This document shows, one piece after another, positions 27,136 to 36,987 of a DNA stretch of 64,000 nt; position 1 is the stretch's first letter; every line of letters starts with the position of its first letter. Below the pieces are notes generated by a model that searched no databases, was not told where the DNA came from, and saw nothing but the letters and a program-made list of their open reading frames with translations. Source of the DNA: Caballeronia choica (GTDB lineage: Bacteria > Pseudomonadota > Gammaproteobacteria > Burkholderiales > Burkholderiaceae); contig NZ_FCON02000036.1 in the NCBI RefSeq assembly GCF_001544535.1, forward strand, positions 1 to 64,000. Reading direction: 5' to 3'. The position numbers and the translations under genes are program-made.

Positions 27136-29274
27136 ATGTTCAATAAAATCGTCAAAGAATTTAAGTGGGGACAACACAACGTCCGTCTGGAAACGGGTGA
27201 GATCGCCCGTCAGGCCGGCGGCGCGGTGATCGTCGACGTCGAAGACACGGTGGTGCTCGCGACGGTCGTCGGCGCGAAGACGGCGAAGCCGGGCCAGGAT
27301 TTCTTCCCGCTGACCGTCGATTACCTCGAAAAGACCTACGCCGCCGGCAAGATCCCGGGCGGCTTCTTCCGCCGCGAAGGCCGTCCGTCGGAAGGCGAGA
27401 CGCTCATTTCGCGCCTGATCGACCGGCCGCTGCGCCCGCTGTTCCCGGAAGGTTTCTACAACGAAGTGCAGGTCGTGATTCACGTGCTGTCGCTGAATCC
27501 GGAAATCCCCGCCGACATTCCCGCGCTGATCGGCGCGTCGGCGGCGCTGGCTGTTTCGGGCCTGCCGTTCAATGGTCCGGTCGGCGCCGCGCGGGTCGCG
27601 TACATCAACAATGAATACGTGCTGAACCCGACGCGCGCGCAGATGAAGGAATCGGCGCTCGACCTGATCGTCGCCGGCACCGAGCGCGCCGTGCTGATGG
27701 TGGAATCGGAAGCGAAGCAACTGAGCGAAGAAGTGATGCTCGGCGGCGTCGTGTTCGGCCACGAGCAGATGCAGACGGCCATCGACGCGATCCACGAACT
27801 CGTCCGTGACGGCGGCAAGCCGGAATGGGACTGGCAGCCGGCGCCGAAGAACGAAGCGCTGATCGCCCGCGTGACGGAAATCGCGCAAGGCGAACTGCTC
27901 GCCGCCTACCAGTTGCGCAACAAGCAGGCGCGTTCGGCGAAGCTGAAGGAAGTCTACGCAGCGACGTCCGCCGCGCTCGAGCAGGACGCAGCGGCGTCGG
28001 GCACGGTCGCCGCGGACAAGGCGACCGTCGGCAACGTGCTGTTCGACATCGAAGCGAAGATCGTCCGCTCGCAGATCCTGAACGGCGAGCCGCGCATCGA
28101 CGGCCGCGACACCCGCACCGTCCGCCCGATCGAAATCCGCACGGGCGTCCTGCCGCGCACCCACGGCTCGGCGCTCTTCACGCGCGGCGAAACGCAGGCG
28201 CTCGTCGTTGCAACGCTCGGCACGAAGGGCGATGAACAGAATATCGACGCGCTCGAAGGCGAGTACCGCGAGCGCTTCATGCTCCACTACAACATGCCTC
28301 CGTTCGCGACCGGCGAAACGGGCCGTGTCGGTTCGCCGAAGCGCCGTGAAATCGGTCACGGCCGTCTCGCCAAGCGCGCGCTCGCCGCATGCCTGCCGGG
28401 CGCCGATGAATTCGGCTACTCGATTCGCGTCGTGTCGGAAATCACGGAATCGAACGGTTCGTCGTCGATGGCTTCGGTCTGCGGCGGCTGTCTCGCGCTG
28501 ATGGACGCCGGCGTGCCGATGAAGGCGCACGTCGCGGGCATCGCGATGGGCCTGATCCTCGAAGGCAACAGGTTCGCGGTTCTGACCGACATCCTCGGCG
28601 ACGAAGATCACCTCGGCGACATGGACTTCAAGGTGGCCGGCACGGCGCAAGGCGTGACCGCGCTGCAGATGGACATCAAGATCCAGGGCATCACGAAGGA
28701 AATCATGCAGGTCGCGCTCGCGCAGGCGAAGGAAGGCCGCATGCACATCCTCGGCAAGATGACGACGGCGGTTCCGGGCACGAACACGGAACTGTCGGAC
28801 TACGCGCCGCGCATGATCACGATCAAGATCAACCCGGAAAAGATCCGCGACGTGATCGGCAAGGGCGGTTCGGTGATCCGCGCGCTGACCGAAGAAACCA
28901 ACACGACGATCGACATTTCGGATGACGGCGTCGTGACCATCGCGAGCACGAGCAGCGAAGGCATGGCCGAAGCGAAGAAGCGCATCGAGAACATCACGGC
29001 CGAAGTGGAAGTCGGACAGATCTACGAAGGTCCGGTGCTGAAGCTGCTGGATTTCGGCGCGATCGTGAACATCCTGCCGGGCAAGGATGGCTTGCTGCAC
29101 ATCTCGGAAATCGTCAACGAGCGCATCAAGGACATCAACGATTACCTGAAGGAAGGCCAGATCGTGCGCGTGAAGGTCATCCAGACGGATGAGAAGGGGC
29201 GTGTGCGCCTGTCGGCGAAGGCGTTGCTGAATGAAGGCACGCCGCACGCAGAACCGACGCATCCGCAGCACTAA
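27136..29274 (+). CDS. pnp: Polyribonucleotide nucleotidyltransferase (PNPase)
   Basis: A 712-residue trimeric 3'-5' phosphorolytic exoribonuclease of the degradosome and RNA quality control. Two RNase PH domains (about 1-210 and 310-540, the second with [11 protein letters not shown] and [10 protein letters not shown]), an alpha-helical linker, a KH domain with IGKGG (about 555-610) and an S1 domain with [18 protein letters not shown] (about 620-690) are all present. AAGGAG lies before the ATG at 27136. Gene order rpsO-pnp is the widely conserved one. Confidence 0.97.
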   Translation: MFNKIVKEFKWGQHNVRLETGEIARQAGGAVIVDVEDTVVLATVVGAKTAKPGQDFFPLTVDYLEKTYAAGKIPGGFFRREGRPSEGETLISRLIDRPLRPLFPEGFYNEVQVVIHVLSLNPEIPADIPALIGASAALAVSGLPFNGPVGAARVAYINNEYVLNPTRAQMKESALDLIVAGTERAVLMVESEAKQLSEEVMLGGVVFGHEQMQTAIDAIHELVRDGGKPEWDWQPAPKNEALIARVTEIAQGELLAAYQLRNKQARSAKLKEVYAATSAALEQDAAASGTVAADKATVGNVLFDIEAKIVRSQILNGEPRIDGRDTRTVRPIEIRTGVLPRTHGSALFTRGETQALVVATLGTKGDEQNIDALEGEYRERFMLHYNMPPFATGETGRVGSPKRREIGHGRLAKRALAACLPGADEFGYSIRVVSEITESNGSSSMASVCGGCLALMDAGVPMKAHVAGIAMGLILEGNRFAVLTDILGDEDHLGDMDFKVAGTAQGVTALQMDIKIQGITKEIMQVALAQAKEGRMHILGKMTTAVPGTNTELSDYAPRMITIKINPEKIRDVIGKGGSVIRALTEETNTTIDISDDGVVTIASTSSEGMAEAKKRIENITAEVEVGQIYEGPVLKLLDFGAIVNILPGKDGLLHISEIVNERIKDINDYLKEGQIVRVKVIQTDEKGRVRLSAKALLNEGTPHAEPTHPQH

Positions 29275-29288
29275 GACGGAGTGTCACG

Positions 29289-29326
29289 ACGGCCGGTCGC
29301 GTTTTTCGCGCACCGGCCGTTTTTTT
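29289..29326 (+). terminator. Rho-independent terminator after pnp
   Basis: ACGGCCGGT / ACCGGCCGT stem with a CGCG-TTTTT-CGCG inner hairpin, followed by seven T residues; 15 bases after the pnp stop. Confidence 0.85.
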
Positions 29327-29433
29327 GCCTGACTCGATGGCAGTGTGGATTAAGCTTTGCTTGCGTCCACAGTTCCATCCGGTTACCAATCCCGCACATG
29401 ACTGCCGGCGAATCCGACTCGAAGGGGAAGCAG

Positions 29434-30459
29434 ATGAAAGCGATCGAAATCACTGAATTTGGCGCACCCGAGGTGTTGAAACTGGGCGAGCGTCCGATGC
29501 CCGCGCCGAAGTCGGGCGAGGTGCTGATCAAGGTCGCGGCATCGGGCGTGAATCGTCCGGACGTGTTTCAGCGAAAGGGCGGCTATGCGCCGCCGCCGGG
29601 CGCGTCTGACTTGCCGGGGCTGGAAGTGGCGGGCGAAATCGTCGATGCCGCCGACGATGCGTTCGATTCGAAGCACAACCCGTTTGGTCTGAAGAAGGGC
29701 GATCGCGTGTGCGCGCTGCTCGCGGGCGGCGGCTATGCGGAGTACGCAGTTGCGCCGACCGAACAATGCCTGCCGGTGCCGAAAGGCCTGTCGGATGTCG
29801 AGGCGGCGTCGCTCCCGGAGACGTTCTTCACCGTCTGGAGCAACGTGTTCGAGCGCGCGCATCTCGGCGCGGGGGAAAACGGCGCGGAAGAAACGTTGTT
29901 GATCCAGGGCGGGTCGAGCGGTATCGGCGTGACGGCGATCCAGATCGCGAAAGCGCTCGGGCATCGCGTGTTCGTAACGGCCGGCACCGATGAGAAATGC
30001 CGCGCCTGCGAAGAACTGGGTGCGGAGCGTGCGATCAACTACAAGACCGAAGATTTCGTCGAAGTGGTGAAGTCGCTGACGAACGATCGCGGCGTCGACG
30101 TGATTCTCGACATGGTCGCGGGCGATTATCTGCCGCGCGAACTGAAGGCGCTCGCCGATGGCGGGCGCGTCTGCGTCATCGCGCTGCTCGGCGGCGCGAA
30201 GGCGGAGATCAATCTGAACGACGTGCTGCGCCGCCGGCTCGTGATCACTGGTTCGACGCTGCGTCCTCGCCCGATCGCGTTCAAGGGCAAAATCGCCGCT
30301 CAACTGAAAGAGCGCGTCTGGCCGGAAATCGAGGCGGGGCGCATCAAACCGGTCATCCATCAGGTGTTTCCCGCGCAAAACGCCGCAGCGGCACACACGT
30401 TGATGGAAGGCAGCACGCACGTTGGCAAGATCGTTCTGGACTGGAATCAGGTTGCGTAG
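29434..30459 (+). CDS. NAD(P)H-quinone oxidoreductase (zinc-independent MDR family, PIG3-like)
   Basis: A 341-residue medium-chain dehydrogenase/reductase. The GroES-like domain fills residues 1-125; the NADPH-binding Rossmann domain has GGSSGIGVTAIQIAKALGH at about 152-170. The zinc-ligand cysteines of alcohol dehydrogenases are absent, placing it with quinone oxidoreductases of the PIG3 (TIGR02824) type. AAGGGGAAG precedes the ATG at 29434; an upstream in-frame ATG at 29398 would add 12 polar residues. Substrate is not known. Confidence 0.88.
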   Translation: MKAIEITEFGAPEVLKLGERPMPAPKSGEVLIKVAASGVNRPDVFQRKGGYAPPPGASDLPGLEVAGEIVDAADDAFDSKHNPFGLKKGDRVCALLAGGGYAEYAVAPTEQCLPVPKGLSDVEAASLPETFFTVWSNVFERAHLGAGENGAEETLLIQGGSSGIGVTAIQIAKALGHRVFVTAGTDEKCRACEELGAERAINYKTEDFVEVVKSLTNDRGVDVILDMVAGDYLPRELKALADGGRVCVIALLGGAKAEINLNDVLRRRLVITGSTLRPRPIAFKGKIAAQLKERVWPEIEAGRIKPVIHQVFPAQNAAAAHTLMEGSTHVGKIVLDWNQVA

Positions 30460-30609
30460 GCGCGCGAGATTTTCCGCCGGTTTGACCGGATTTGCCGCGA
30501 CACAGTAAAATTGCATGTTTTGCGGGCGATTCAGGCGGCGCGCTCGATGAGCGAATAGACCGAAACCATACCAACAGCGCGGCGGCAAGGCCGCCAAGCG
30601 GCGAGACAC

Positions 30610-31383
30610 ATGTCGAAACAACGAGCGAAACTAGTAGTTGGGAACTGGAAAATGCATGGACGCCTCGCGGAGAACGGCGCGTTGCTGACCGAGGTGGCTG
30701 CGGGCGCTTCTGCTTTGCAAAACGGAGTGCGTGTCGGTGTCTGCGTTCCGTTTCCGTATCTCTCGCAGTCGCAAGCGTTGTTGAGCGGATCGGTCGTCGC
30801 CTGGGGTGTGCAGGACGTGTCGGCGTATACGCAGGGCGCGTATACGGGCGAGGTTGCGGCGGAGATGGCCGCCGACTTCGGTGCAACCTATGCCATCGTC
30901 GGACATTCCGAGCGTCGCGCGTATCATCGCGAAAGCTCCGATCTCGTCGCTGTAAAGGCCCGCCGCGCACTCGAGTTCGGCCTCACGCCGATCGTATGCG
31001 TCGGGGAGACCCTCGAACAGCGCAACACGGGTGTCACGGAACAGGTCGTCGGCACGCAACTCGAAGCGGCGCTGCTGGTGCTGACGGAGGAGCAGGCGAC
31101 GAACATCGTCGTTGCCTATGAACCCGTCTGGGCGATCGGCACCGGCAAGAGCGCGAGCGCTGCGGAAGCGCAGCATGTTCACGCGTTCTTGCGCGCGAAG
31201 CTCGCCGAAAAGGGTGCCGCGGTCGCTGGCGTGCCGTTGCTCTACGGCGGCAGCGTCAAGCCGGAGAATGCGCAGGAGTTGTTTGCGCAGCAGGATATCG
31301 ACGGTGGCCTGATTGGCGGCGCGTCGTTGAAGTCAAAGGATTTTCTGGCGATCTGCCAGGCGGCACAGGATGTGTCGAACTGA
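30610..31383 (+). CDS. tpiA: Triosephosphate isomerase
   Basis: A 257-residue TIM-barrel enzyme interconverting dihydroxyacetone phosphate and glyceraldehyde 3-phosphate. Substrate lysine is in VGNWKMHG, catalytic His in GHSERRAY, catalytic Glu in AYEPVWAIGTGK, and the phosphate loop in LYGGSVKPEN and LIGGASL. secG follows 83 bases downstream, the same order as in many proteobacteria. Confidence 0.97.
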   Translation: MSKQRAKLVVGNWKMHGRLAENGALLTEVAAGASALQNGVRVGVCVPFPYLSQSQALLSGSVVAWGVQDVSAYTQGAYTGEVAAEMAADFGATYAIVGHSERRAYHRESSDLVAVKARRALEFGLTPIVCVGETLEQRNTGVTEQVVGTQLEAALLVLTEEQATNIVVAYEPVWAIGTGKSASAAEAQHVHAFLRAKLAEKGAAVAGVPLLYGGSVKPENAQELFAQQDIDGGLIGGASLKSKDFLAICQAAQDVSN

Positions 31384-31466
31384 GCGCAACTGGCGTTCAG
31401 GCGAAGGAAAGCAGGAAGCGCGACGCATCGGTGTCGCGTCAACATTAAAGATCCAGGTGAGTGGAA

Positions 31467-31829
31467 ATGCTGTATTTGAAGACTTTGATCATCGTTGTCC
31501 AATTGATGTCGGCGTTGGGTGTTATCGGCCTTGTGCTGTTGCAGCATGGCAAAGGCGCCGACATGGGCGCAGCGTTCGGTAGCGGTGCATCCGGCAGCCT
31601 GTTTGGCGCAACCGGCTCGGCGAACTTTCTTTCACGCACGACCGCGGTTCTCGCGGCTGTGTTCTTCATCTCGACGCTGACGCTGACCTACCTTGGCAGC
31701 TATAAACCACAAGCGTCGGCGGGCGTGCTGGGTGGTGCTGCGATGGCTCCCGCGTCGGCTACTGCCGGGTCTGCGCCGGCTTCGGCACCGGTTGTTTCCT
31801 CGGCGCCGGGCGCCGATGTACCCAAGTGA
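31467..31829 (+). CDS. secG: Preprotein translocase subunit SecG
   Basis: A 120-residue inner-membrane subunit of the SecYEG channel. Two transmembrane helices (about residues 3-24 and 52-74) flank the conserved glycine-rich loop QHGKGADMGAAFGSGASGSLFG; a 35-residue Ala/Pro/Ser tail follows. The ATG at 31467 is chosen over a GTG two codons upstream. Confidence 0.95.
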   Translation: MLYLKTLIIVVQLMSALGVIGLVLLQHGKGADMGAAFGSGASGSLFGATGSANFLSRTTAVLAAVFFISTLTLTYLGSYKPQASAGVLGGAAMAPASATAGSAPASAPVVSSAPGADVPK

Positions 31830-31955
31830 TGCTGAAATAAATTTTTCGCGAAATTCGCTTTTTGTGCGTTGAACAAACCGTTGGGCCCAGTTATAATTCA
31901 AGTCTTGAAGCGATTCGCGGCAATTAGAAGTTGTTTTCCCGGATTGCAGGACAGT

Positions 31956-32040
31956 GCCGACGTGGTGAAATTGGTAGACACGCTATCTTGAGGGGGTAGT
32001 GGCGAAAGCTGTGCGAGTTCGAGTCTCGCCGTCGGCACCA
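31956..32040 (+). tRNA. tRNA-Leu (anticodon GAG)
   Basis: An 85-nt class II tRNA with encoded CCA. The acceptor stem is GCCGACG / CGTCGGC, the anticodon stem CTATC / GGTAG encloses TTGAGGG with GAG at 31990-31992, a variable arm follows, and the T loop is GTTCGAGTC. It reads CUC and CUU codons. Confidence 0.95.
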
Positions 32041-32050
32041 AAGTTATCCA

Positions 32051-32084
32051 ATGCCAGCCGCATGCATCGCTTCGGCTGGCATTG
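32051..32084 (+). terminator. Hairpin after tRNA-Leu, possible terminator
   Basis: Perfect 11-bp stem AATGCCAGCCG / CGGCTGGCATT starting 11 bases after the tRNA. Only GTCACTT follows rather than a T-run, so termination is uncertain; it may be a processing or attenuating hairpin ahead of nuoA. Confidence 0.5.
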
Positions 32085-32213
32085 TCACTTCTGGAGTATG
32101 CTTACGATCCGATTGTGTTCGTGAGCGATCCGAAGCGAAATTCTTGACCGGGTGGTCTGTCCCGGCTGAAACGCCCGTATCAATTAACTGACCCAACCGA
32201 TTTGAGGATAGCC

Positions 32214-32573
32214 TTGAACCTCGCACCCTATTACCCCGTCTTGTTGTTCCTCCTGGTGGGCACTGGTTTAGGCATAGCGTTGGTCAGTATCGGCAAGCTC
32301 CTCGGTCCCAACAGGCCTGACACCGAAAAGAACGCACCGTACGAATGTGGCTTCGAAGCCTTCGAAGACGCACGTATGAAATTTGATGTGCGTTACTATC
32401 TCGTCGCCATTCTGTTCATTATTTTCGACCTTGAAACCGCTTTCCTGTTCCCGTGGGGCGTGGCCCTGCGCGATATCGGTTGGCCGGGCTTCATGGCCAT
32501 GATGATTTTTCTGCTCGAATTTTTGCTCGGTTTCGCCTACATCTGGAGAAAGGGCGGTCTCGACTGGGAATGA
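32214..32573 (+). CDS. nuoA: NADH-quinone oxidoreductase subunit A
   Basis: A 119-residue complex I membrane subunit with three helices and the conserved YECGFEAF loop, which faces the quinone tunnel. The TTG at 32214 is chosen because GAGG lies six bases upstream and it gives the usual length; an earlier TTG at 32202 would add four residues. First gene of the 14-gene operon. Confidence 0.95.
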   Translation: MNLAPYYPVLLFLLVGTGLGIALVSIGKLLGPNRPDTEKNAPYECGFEAFEDARMKFDVRYYLVAILFIIFDLETAFLFPWGVALRDIGWPGFMAMMIFLLEFLLGFAYIWRKGGLDWE

Positions 32574-32634
32574 CTGTTAAATCACCGGATTCATGGGCGG
32601 CTTTGGCTGGCGGCTCATCTGGAGTGGAAAGCAA

Positions 32635-33114
32635 ATGAGTATCGAAGGGGTCTTGAAGGAAGGGTTTGTCACCACCACGGCTGACAAGCTGATCAACTGG
32701 ACGCGCACCGGCTCCCTCTGGCCGATGACGTTCGGTCTCGCGTGCTGCGCGGTCGAGATGATGCATGCGGGCGCTGCCCGCTACGACCTCGACCGTTTCG
32801 GCGTGGTGTTTCGTCCGAGTCCGCGCCAGTCGGACGTGATGATCGTTGCCGGCACGCTTTGCAACAAGATGGCGCCCGCGCTGCGCAAGGTCTACGACCA
32901 GATGGCCGAGCCGCGCTGGGTGATCTCGATGGGTTCGTGCGCGAACGGCGGTGGCTACTACCACTACTCGTATTCCGTCGTGCGCGGCTGCGACCGGATC
33001 GTGCCGGTCGACGTCTACGTGCCGGGCTGTCCGCCGACGGCGGAAGCGCTGGTCTACGGCGTAATCCAGTTGCAAGCGAAGATTCGCCGCACCAACACCA
33101 TCGCCCGTCAATAA
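32635..33114 (+). CDS. nuoB: NADH-quinone oxidoreductase subunit B
   Basis: A 159-residue peripheral-arm subunit that holds the terminal 4Fe-4S cluster N2 and passes electrons to quinone. Cluster ligands are in [19 protein letters not shown] and [15 protein letters not shown] lies upstream of the ATG at 32635; an earlier ATG at 32593 lacks similarity to the family. Confidence 0.96.
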
Positions 33115-33133
33115 GGCCTGAGCCTCCCCAACT

Positions 33134-33736
33134 ATGGCAAGCAAACTCGAGACCCTTAAAGCGAACCTCGAGGCGGCGTTTGGCGACCGCCTTCAGAGCA
33201 TCACCGAGGCGCTTGGGCAACTGACGATTGTCGTCAAGGCGAGCAACTATGCCGAAGTCGCGCTCCAGTTGCGCGACAATCGCAAGCTCGGCTTCGAACA
33301 ACTCGTCGACCTGTGCGGCGTCGACTACTCGACTTACGGCGAAGGCGCCTATGAGGGCCCGCGTTTCGCCGCCGTGCTCCATCTTCTCTCGATCTCGAAC
33401 AACTGGCGTCTGCGCGTGCGCGTGTTCGCACCCGACGACGAAGTGCCGATCGTGCCGTCGGTCGTCGACGTGTGGTCGTCGGCGAACTGGTACGAGCGCG
33501 AGGCGTTCGACTTGTTCGGCATCGTGTTCGAAGGGCATCCGGACCTGCGCCGCATTCTCACCGACTACGGTTTCATCGGCCATCCGTTCCGCAAGGACTT
33601 CCCGGTGTCGGGCTACGTCGAAATGCGTTATGACCCGGAAGAAAAACGCGTGGTTTATCAGCCAGTGACGATCGAGCCGCGCGAAATCACGCCGCGCGTG
33701 ATTCGCGAAGATCGCTATGGCGGTCTGAAACACTAA
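33134..33736 (+). CDS. nuoC: NADH-quinone oxidoreductase subunit C
   Basis: A 200-residue hydrophilic-arm subunit (30 kDa family) separate from NuoD, as in most bacteria outside the enterics. The conserved [20 protein letters not shown] signature and GHPFRKDFP are present. Confidence 0.96.
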   Translation: MASKLETLKANLEAAFGDRLQSITEALGQLTIVVKASNYAEVALQLRDNRKLGFEQLVDLCGVDYSTYGEGAYEGPRFAAVLHLLSISNNWRLRVRVFAPDDEVPIVPSVVDVWSSANWYEREAFDLFGIVFEGHPDLRRILTDYGFIGHPFRKDFPVSGYVEMRYDPEEKRVVYQPVTIEPREITPRVIREDRYGGLKH

Positions 33737-33745
33737 GAGAACGCC

Positions 33746-34999
33746 ATGGCAGAGATCAAGAACTACACGCTGAATTTTGGCCCCCAACACCCGGCAGCGC
33801 ACGGTGTGCTGCGCCTCGTGCTCGAACTCGATGGCGAAGTGATCCAGCGCGCCGATCCACACATCGGCCTCCTGCATCGCGCGACCGAAAAGCTCGCCGA
33901 AACGAAGACGTTCATCCAGTCGGTGCCGTACATGGATCGTCTCGACTATGTGTCGATGATGGTCAACGAGCACGGTTACGTGATGGCGATCGAGAAGCTG
34001 CTCGGCATCGATGTGCCGGTGCGCGCGAAATACATTCGCGTGCTGTTCGACGAAATCACGCGCGTGCTGAACCACCTGATGTGGATCGGCTCGCACGCGC
34101 TCGACGTCGGCGCGATGGCCGTGTTTCTGTATGCGTTCCGTGAACGCGAAGATCTGATGGACGTGTACGAGGCGGTGTCCGGTGCGCGGATGCATGCGGC
34201 GTACTATCGTCCGGGCGGCGTCTATCGCGATCTGCCTGACGCAATGCCGCAATACAAGGCGTCCAAGATTCGCAATGCGAAGGCGCTCTCGAGGATGAAC
34301 GAGAACCGCCAGGGGTCGCTGCTCGACTTCATCGACGATTTCTTTACGCGCTTCCCGCATTGCGTCGACGAGTACGAAACGCTCCTCACCGACAACCGCA
34401 TCTGGAAGCAGCGTCTGGTCGGCATTGGCGTGGTCAGTCCCGAGCGCGCGATGCAACTCGGCATGACGGGCGCGATGCTGCGCGGCTCGGGCATCGAGTG
34501 GGACTTGCGCAAGAAGCAGCCGTACGAAGTGTATGACCAGCTCGATTTCGACATTCCGGTCGGCGTGAACGGCGATTGTTACGACCGCTATCTGGTGCGC
34601 GTCGAGGAAATGCGTCAATCGACGCGAATCGCGAAGCAGTGCATCGAGTGGCTGCGCAAGAATCCCGGCCCCGTGATGATCGACAATCACAAGGTCGCAC
34701 CGCCGTCGCGGGTTGGCATGAAGACCAACATGGAAGAGCTGATTCACCACTTCAAGCTCTTCACTGAAGGCTTCCACGTGCCCGAAGGCGAGACGTACGC
34801 CGCCGTCGAGCATCCGAAGGGCGAGTTCGGCATCTACTTGGTGTCGGACGGGGCGAACAAGCCGTATCGCCTGAAGATTCGTGCACCCGGTTACGCGCAT
34901 CTCGCCGCGCTCGACGAAATGGCGCGCGGCCACATGATCGCGGATGCAGTGACGATCATCGGTACGCAGGACATCGTGTTCGGCGAGATCGATCGCTGA
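33746..34999 (+). CDS. nuoD: NADH-quinone oxidoreductase subunit D
   Basis: A 417-residue 49-kDa subunit forming the quinone site with Nuo[21 protein letters not shown] starts the protein and holds the quinone-binding His; LGADVGAM-type segments and the hydrogenase-like C-terminal domain follow. Starts nine bases after nuoC. Confidence 0.97.
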   Translation: MAEIKNYTLNFGPQHPAAHGVLRLVLELDGEVIQRADPHIGLLHRATEKLAETKTFIQSVPYMDRLDYVSMMVNEHGYVMAIEKLLGIDVPVRAKYIRVLFDEITRVLNHLMWIGSHALDVGAMAVFLYAFREREDLMDVYEAVSGARMHAAYYRPGGVYRDLPDAMPQYKASKIRNAKALSRMNENRQGSLLDFIDDFFTRFPHCVDEYETLLTDNRIWKQRLVGIGVVSPERAMQLGMTGAMLRGSGIEWDLRKKQPYEVYDQLDFDIPVGVNGDCYDRYLVRVEEMRQSTRIAKQCIEWLRKNPGPVMIDNHKVAPPSRVGMKTNMEELIHHFKLFTEGFHVPEGETYAAVEHPKGEFGIYLVSDGANKPYRLKIRAPGYAHLAALDEMARGHMIADAVTIIGTQDIVFGEIDR

Positions 35000-35145
35000 T
35001 CCAAATTCGGTCGCTTGCAAGGCGCGCGCTGACACTTACGCCGCGCGAACAGGCGAACAAGCAACAGCAGGACGCCAGGTCTGCCGCAACAAGAAGGGCG
35101 CGGCAGGTTTTCGTTCGGTAGGAATTGAAAGAGTCGTGTCTGAAA

Positions 35146-35631
35146 ATGATCTCAGCTGAAGGCCTGAAAGAAATCGATCGTGCGATCGCGAAATATCCCG
35201 CGGACCAGAAGCAGTCCGCGGTGATGTCGGCGCTGGCTACCGCACAGGAAGAGCACGGCTGGTTGTCGCCCGAGCTGATGCAGTTCGTCGCCGACTATCT
35301 CGGCATGCCGGCCGTTGCCGTGCAGGAAGTCGCGACGTTCTACACGATGTACGAGACGTCGCCGGTCGGCAAGCACAAGATCACGCTTTGCACGAACCTG
35401 CCGTGCCAACTGGGCCCGGACGGCGGCTCCGACAGCGCCGCCGAGTACCTGAAGCAGAAGCTCGGCATCGACTTCGGCGAAACCACTGCCGACGGCAAGT
35501 TCACCTTGAAGGAAGGCGAGTGCTTCGGTTCGTGCGGCGATGCGCCGGTGCTGCTGGTGAACAACCATCGCATGTGCAGCTTCATGAGCCGCGAGAAGAT
35601 CGACCAGTTGATCGAGGAACTTTCGAAATGA
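35146..35631 (+). CDS. nuoE: NADH-quinone oxidoreductase subunit E
   Basis: A 161-residue thioredoxin-like subunit of the NADH-oxidising module with the 2Fe-2S cluster N1a; ligands lie in CTNLPC and CFGSCGDAP. The ATG at 35146 gives the usual length; a TTG at 35125 has a better-placed AGGA and is a possible alternative. The 146-base gap after nuoD shows nothing notable. Confidence 0.95.
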   Translation: MISAEGLKEIDRAIAKYPADQKQSAVMSALATAQEEHGWLSPELMQFVADYLGMPAVAVQEVATFYTMYETSPVGKHKITLCTNLPCQLGPDGGSDSAAEYLKQKLGIDFGETTADGKFTLKEGECFGSCGDAPVLLVNNHRMCSFMSREKIDQLIEELSK

Positions 35632-36950
35632 CGTCTCTCCACGATCGTCACATCAAACCGCTGATCCTTGCCGGCCTGAACGGCGAGAACTGGCATCTCG
35701 AAGACTACGTCGCGCGCGGCGGCTACAAGCAGTTGCGCCGGATCCTCGAAGAAAAGATTCCCCCCGAGCAGGTGATTGCCGAAGTGAAGGCGTCGGGTCT
35801 GCGCGGCCGTGGCGGTGCGGGCTTCCCGACCGGCCTGAAATGGAGCTTCATGCCGCGACAGTTTCCAGGGCAGAAGTATCTCGTCTGCAATTCGGACGAA
35901 GGCGAGCCGGGCACGTTCAAGGATCGCGACATCCTGCGCTGGAATCCGCATTCGCTGATCGAGGGCATGGCGATCGGCGCGTATGCGATGGGCATCACCG
36001 TCGGCTACAACTATATTCACGGCGAGATCTGGGAAGTCTACAAGGTGTTCGAAGCGGCGCTCGAAGAAGCCCGCGCGGCCGGCTATCTCGGCGCGAACAT
36101 CTTGGGCTCGGGCTTCTCGTTCGAACTGCACGCGCACCACGGTTACGGCGCGTACATCTGCGGCGAAGAAACGGCGTTGCTCGAATCGCTCGAAGGCAAG
36201 AAGGGCCAGCCGCGCTTCAAGCCGCCGTTCCCGGCGAGCTTCGGCGTGTACGGCAAGCCGACGACCATCAACAACACCGAGACGTTCGCAGCCGTCCCGT
36301 TCCTTCTGGAAGTCGGTCCGCAGAATTACCTCGAGATGGGCAAGCCGAACAACGGCGGCACGAAGATTTTCTCGATCTCCGGCGACGTCAATCGTCCGGG
36401 CAACTACGAGATTCCTCTCGGCACGCCGTTCTCGACGCTGATGGAACTCGCCGGCGGCGTGCGCGGCCAGTCGATCAAGGCGGTGATTCCGGGCGGATCG
36501 TCGGCGCCTGTCGTGCCGGGTGACATGATGCTCGCCACCGACATGGACTACGACTCGATTGCCAAAGCTGGCTCGATGCTGGGCTCGGGCGCGGTGATCG
36601 TGATGAACGAAACGCGCTGCATGGTCCGTTCGCTGCTGCGTCTGTCGTATTTCTACTACGAGGAATCCTGCGGTCAGTGCACGCCGTGCCGCGAGGGCAC
36701 GGGGTGGCTCTATCGCGTCGTGCACCGTATCGAACACGGTCTTGGCCGCAAGGAAGATCTGGATCTGCTCAACTCCGTTGCCGAAAACATCATGGGCCGC
36801 ACGATTTGCGCCCTCGGTGACGCAGCCGCCATGCCGGTGCGCGGCATGCTGAAGCACTTCTGGAAAGAATTCGAATATCACGTCGAGCACAAGCATTGTC
36901 TCGTCGGCGGGCACGCGCACCACGCGGCGTCCGAAGCGCTTACCGCGTGA
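35628..36950 (+). CDS. nuoF: NADH-quinone oxidoreductase subunit F
   Basis: A 440-residue subunit that binds FMN and NADH and the first 4Fe-4S cluster N3. [13 protein letters not shown] is the NADH/FMN loop, [13 protein letters not shown] follows, and cluster ligands are in [11 protein letters not shown] with a fourth Cys in RTICALGD. Its ATG overlaps the TGA of nuoE by four bases. Confidence 0.97.
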   Translation: MTSLHDRHIKPLILAGLNGENWHLEDYVARGGYKQLRRILEEKIPPEQVIAEVKASGLRGRGGAGFPTGLKWSFMPRQFPGQKYLVCNSDEGEPGTFKDRDILRWNPHSLIEGMAIGAYAMGITVGYNYIHGEIWEVYKVFEAALEEARAAGYLGANILGSGFSFELHAHHGYGAYICGEETALLESLEGKKGQPRFKPPFPASFGVYGKPTTINNTETFAAVPFLLEVGPQNYLEMGKPNNGGTKIFSISGDVNRPGNYEIPLGTPFSTLMELAGGVRGQSIKAVIPGGSSAPVVPGDMMLATDMDYDSIAKAGSMLGSGAVIVMNETRCMVRSLLRLSYFYYEESCGQCTPCREGTGWLYRVVHRIEHGLGRKEDLDLLNSVAENIMGRTICALGDAAAMPVRGMLKHFWKEFEYHVEHKHCLVGGHAHHAASEALTA

Positions 36951-36987
36951 TCAGGCGCGATATAAAGGTTAAGGACCATTCCCCATC

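Noticed and set aside
27082-29271. 729-codon minus-strand frame opposite pnp
   Set aside because: Shadow of pnp with no recognisable protein features.
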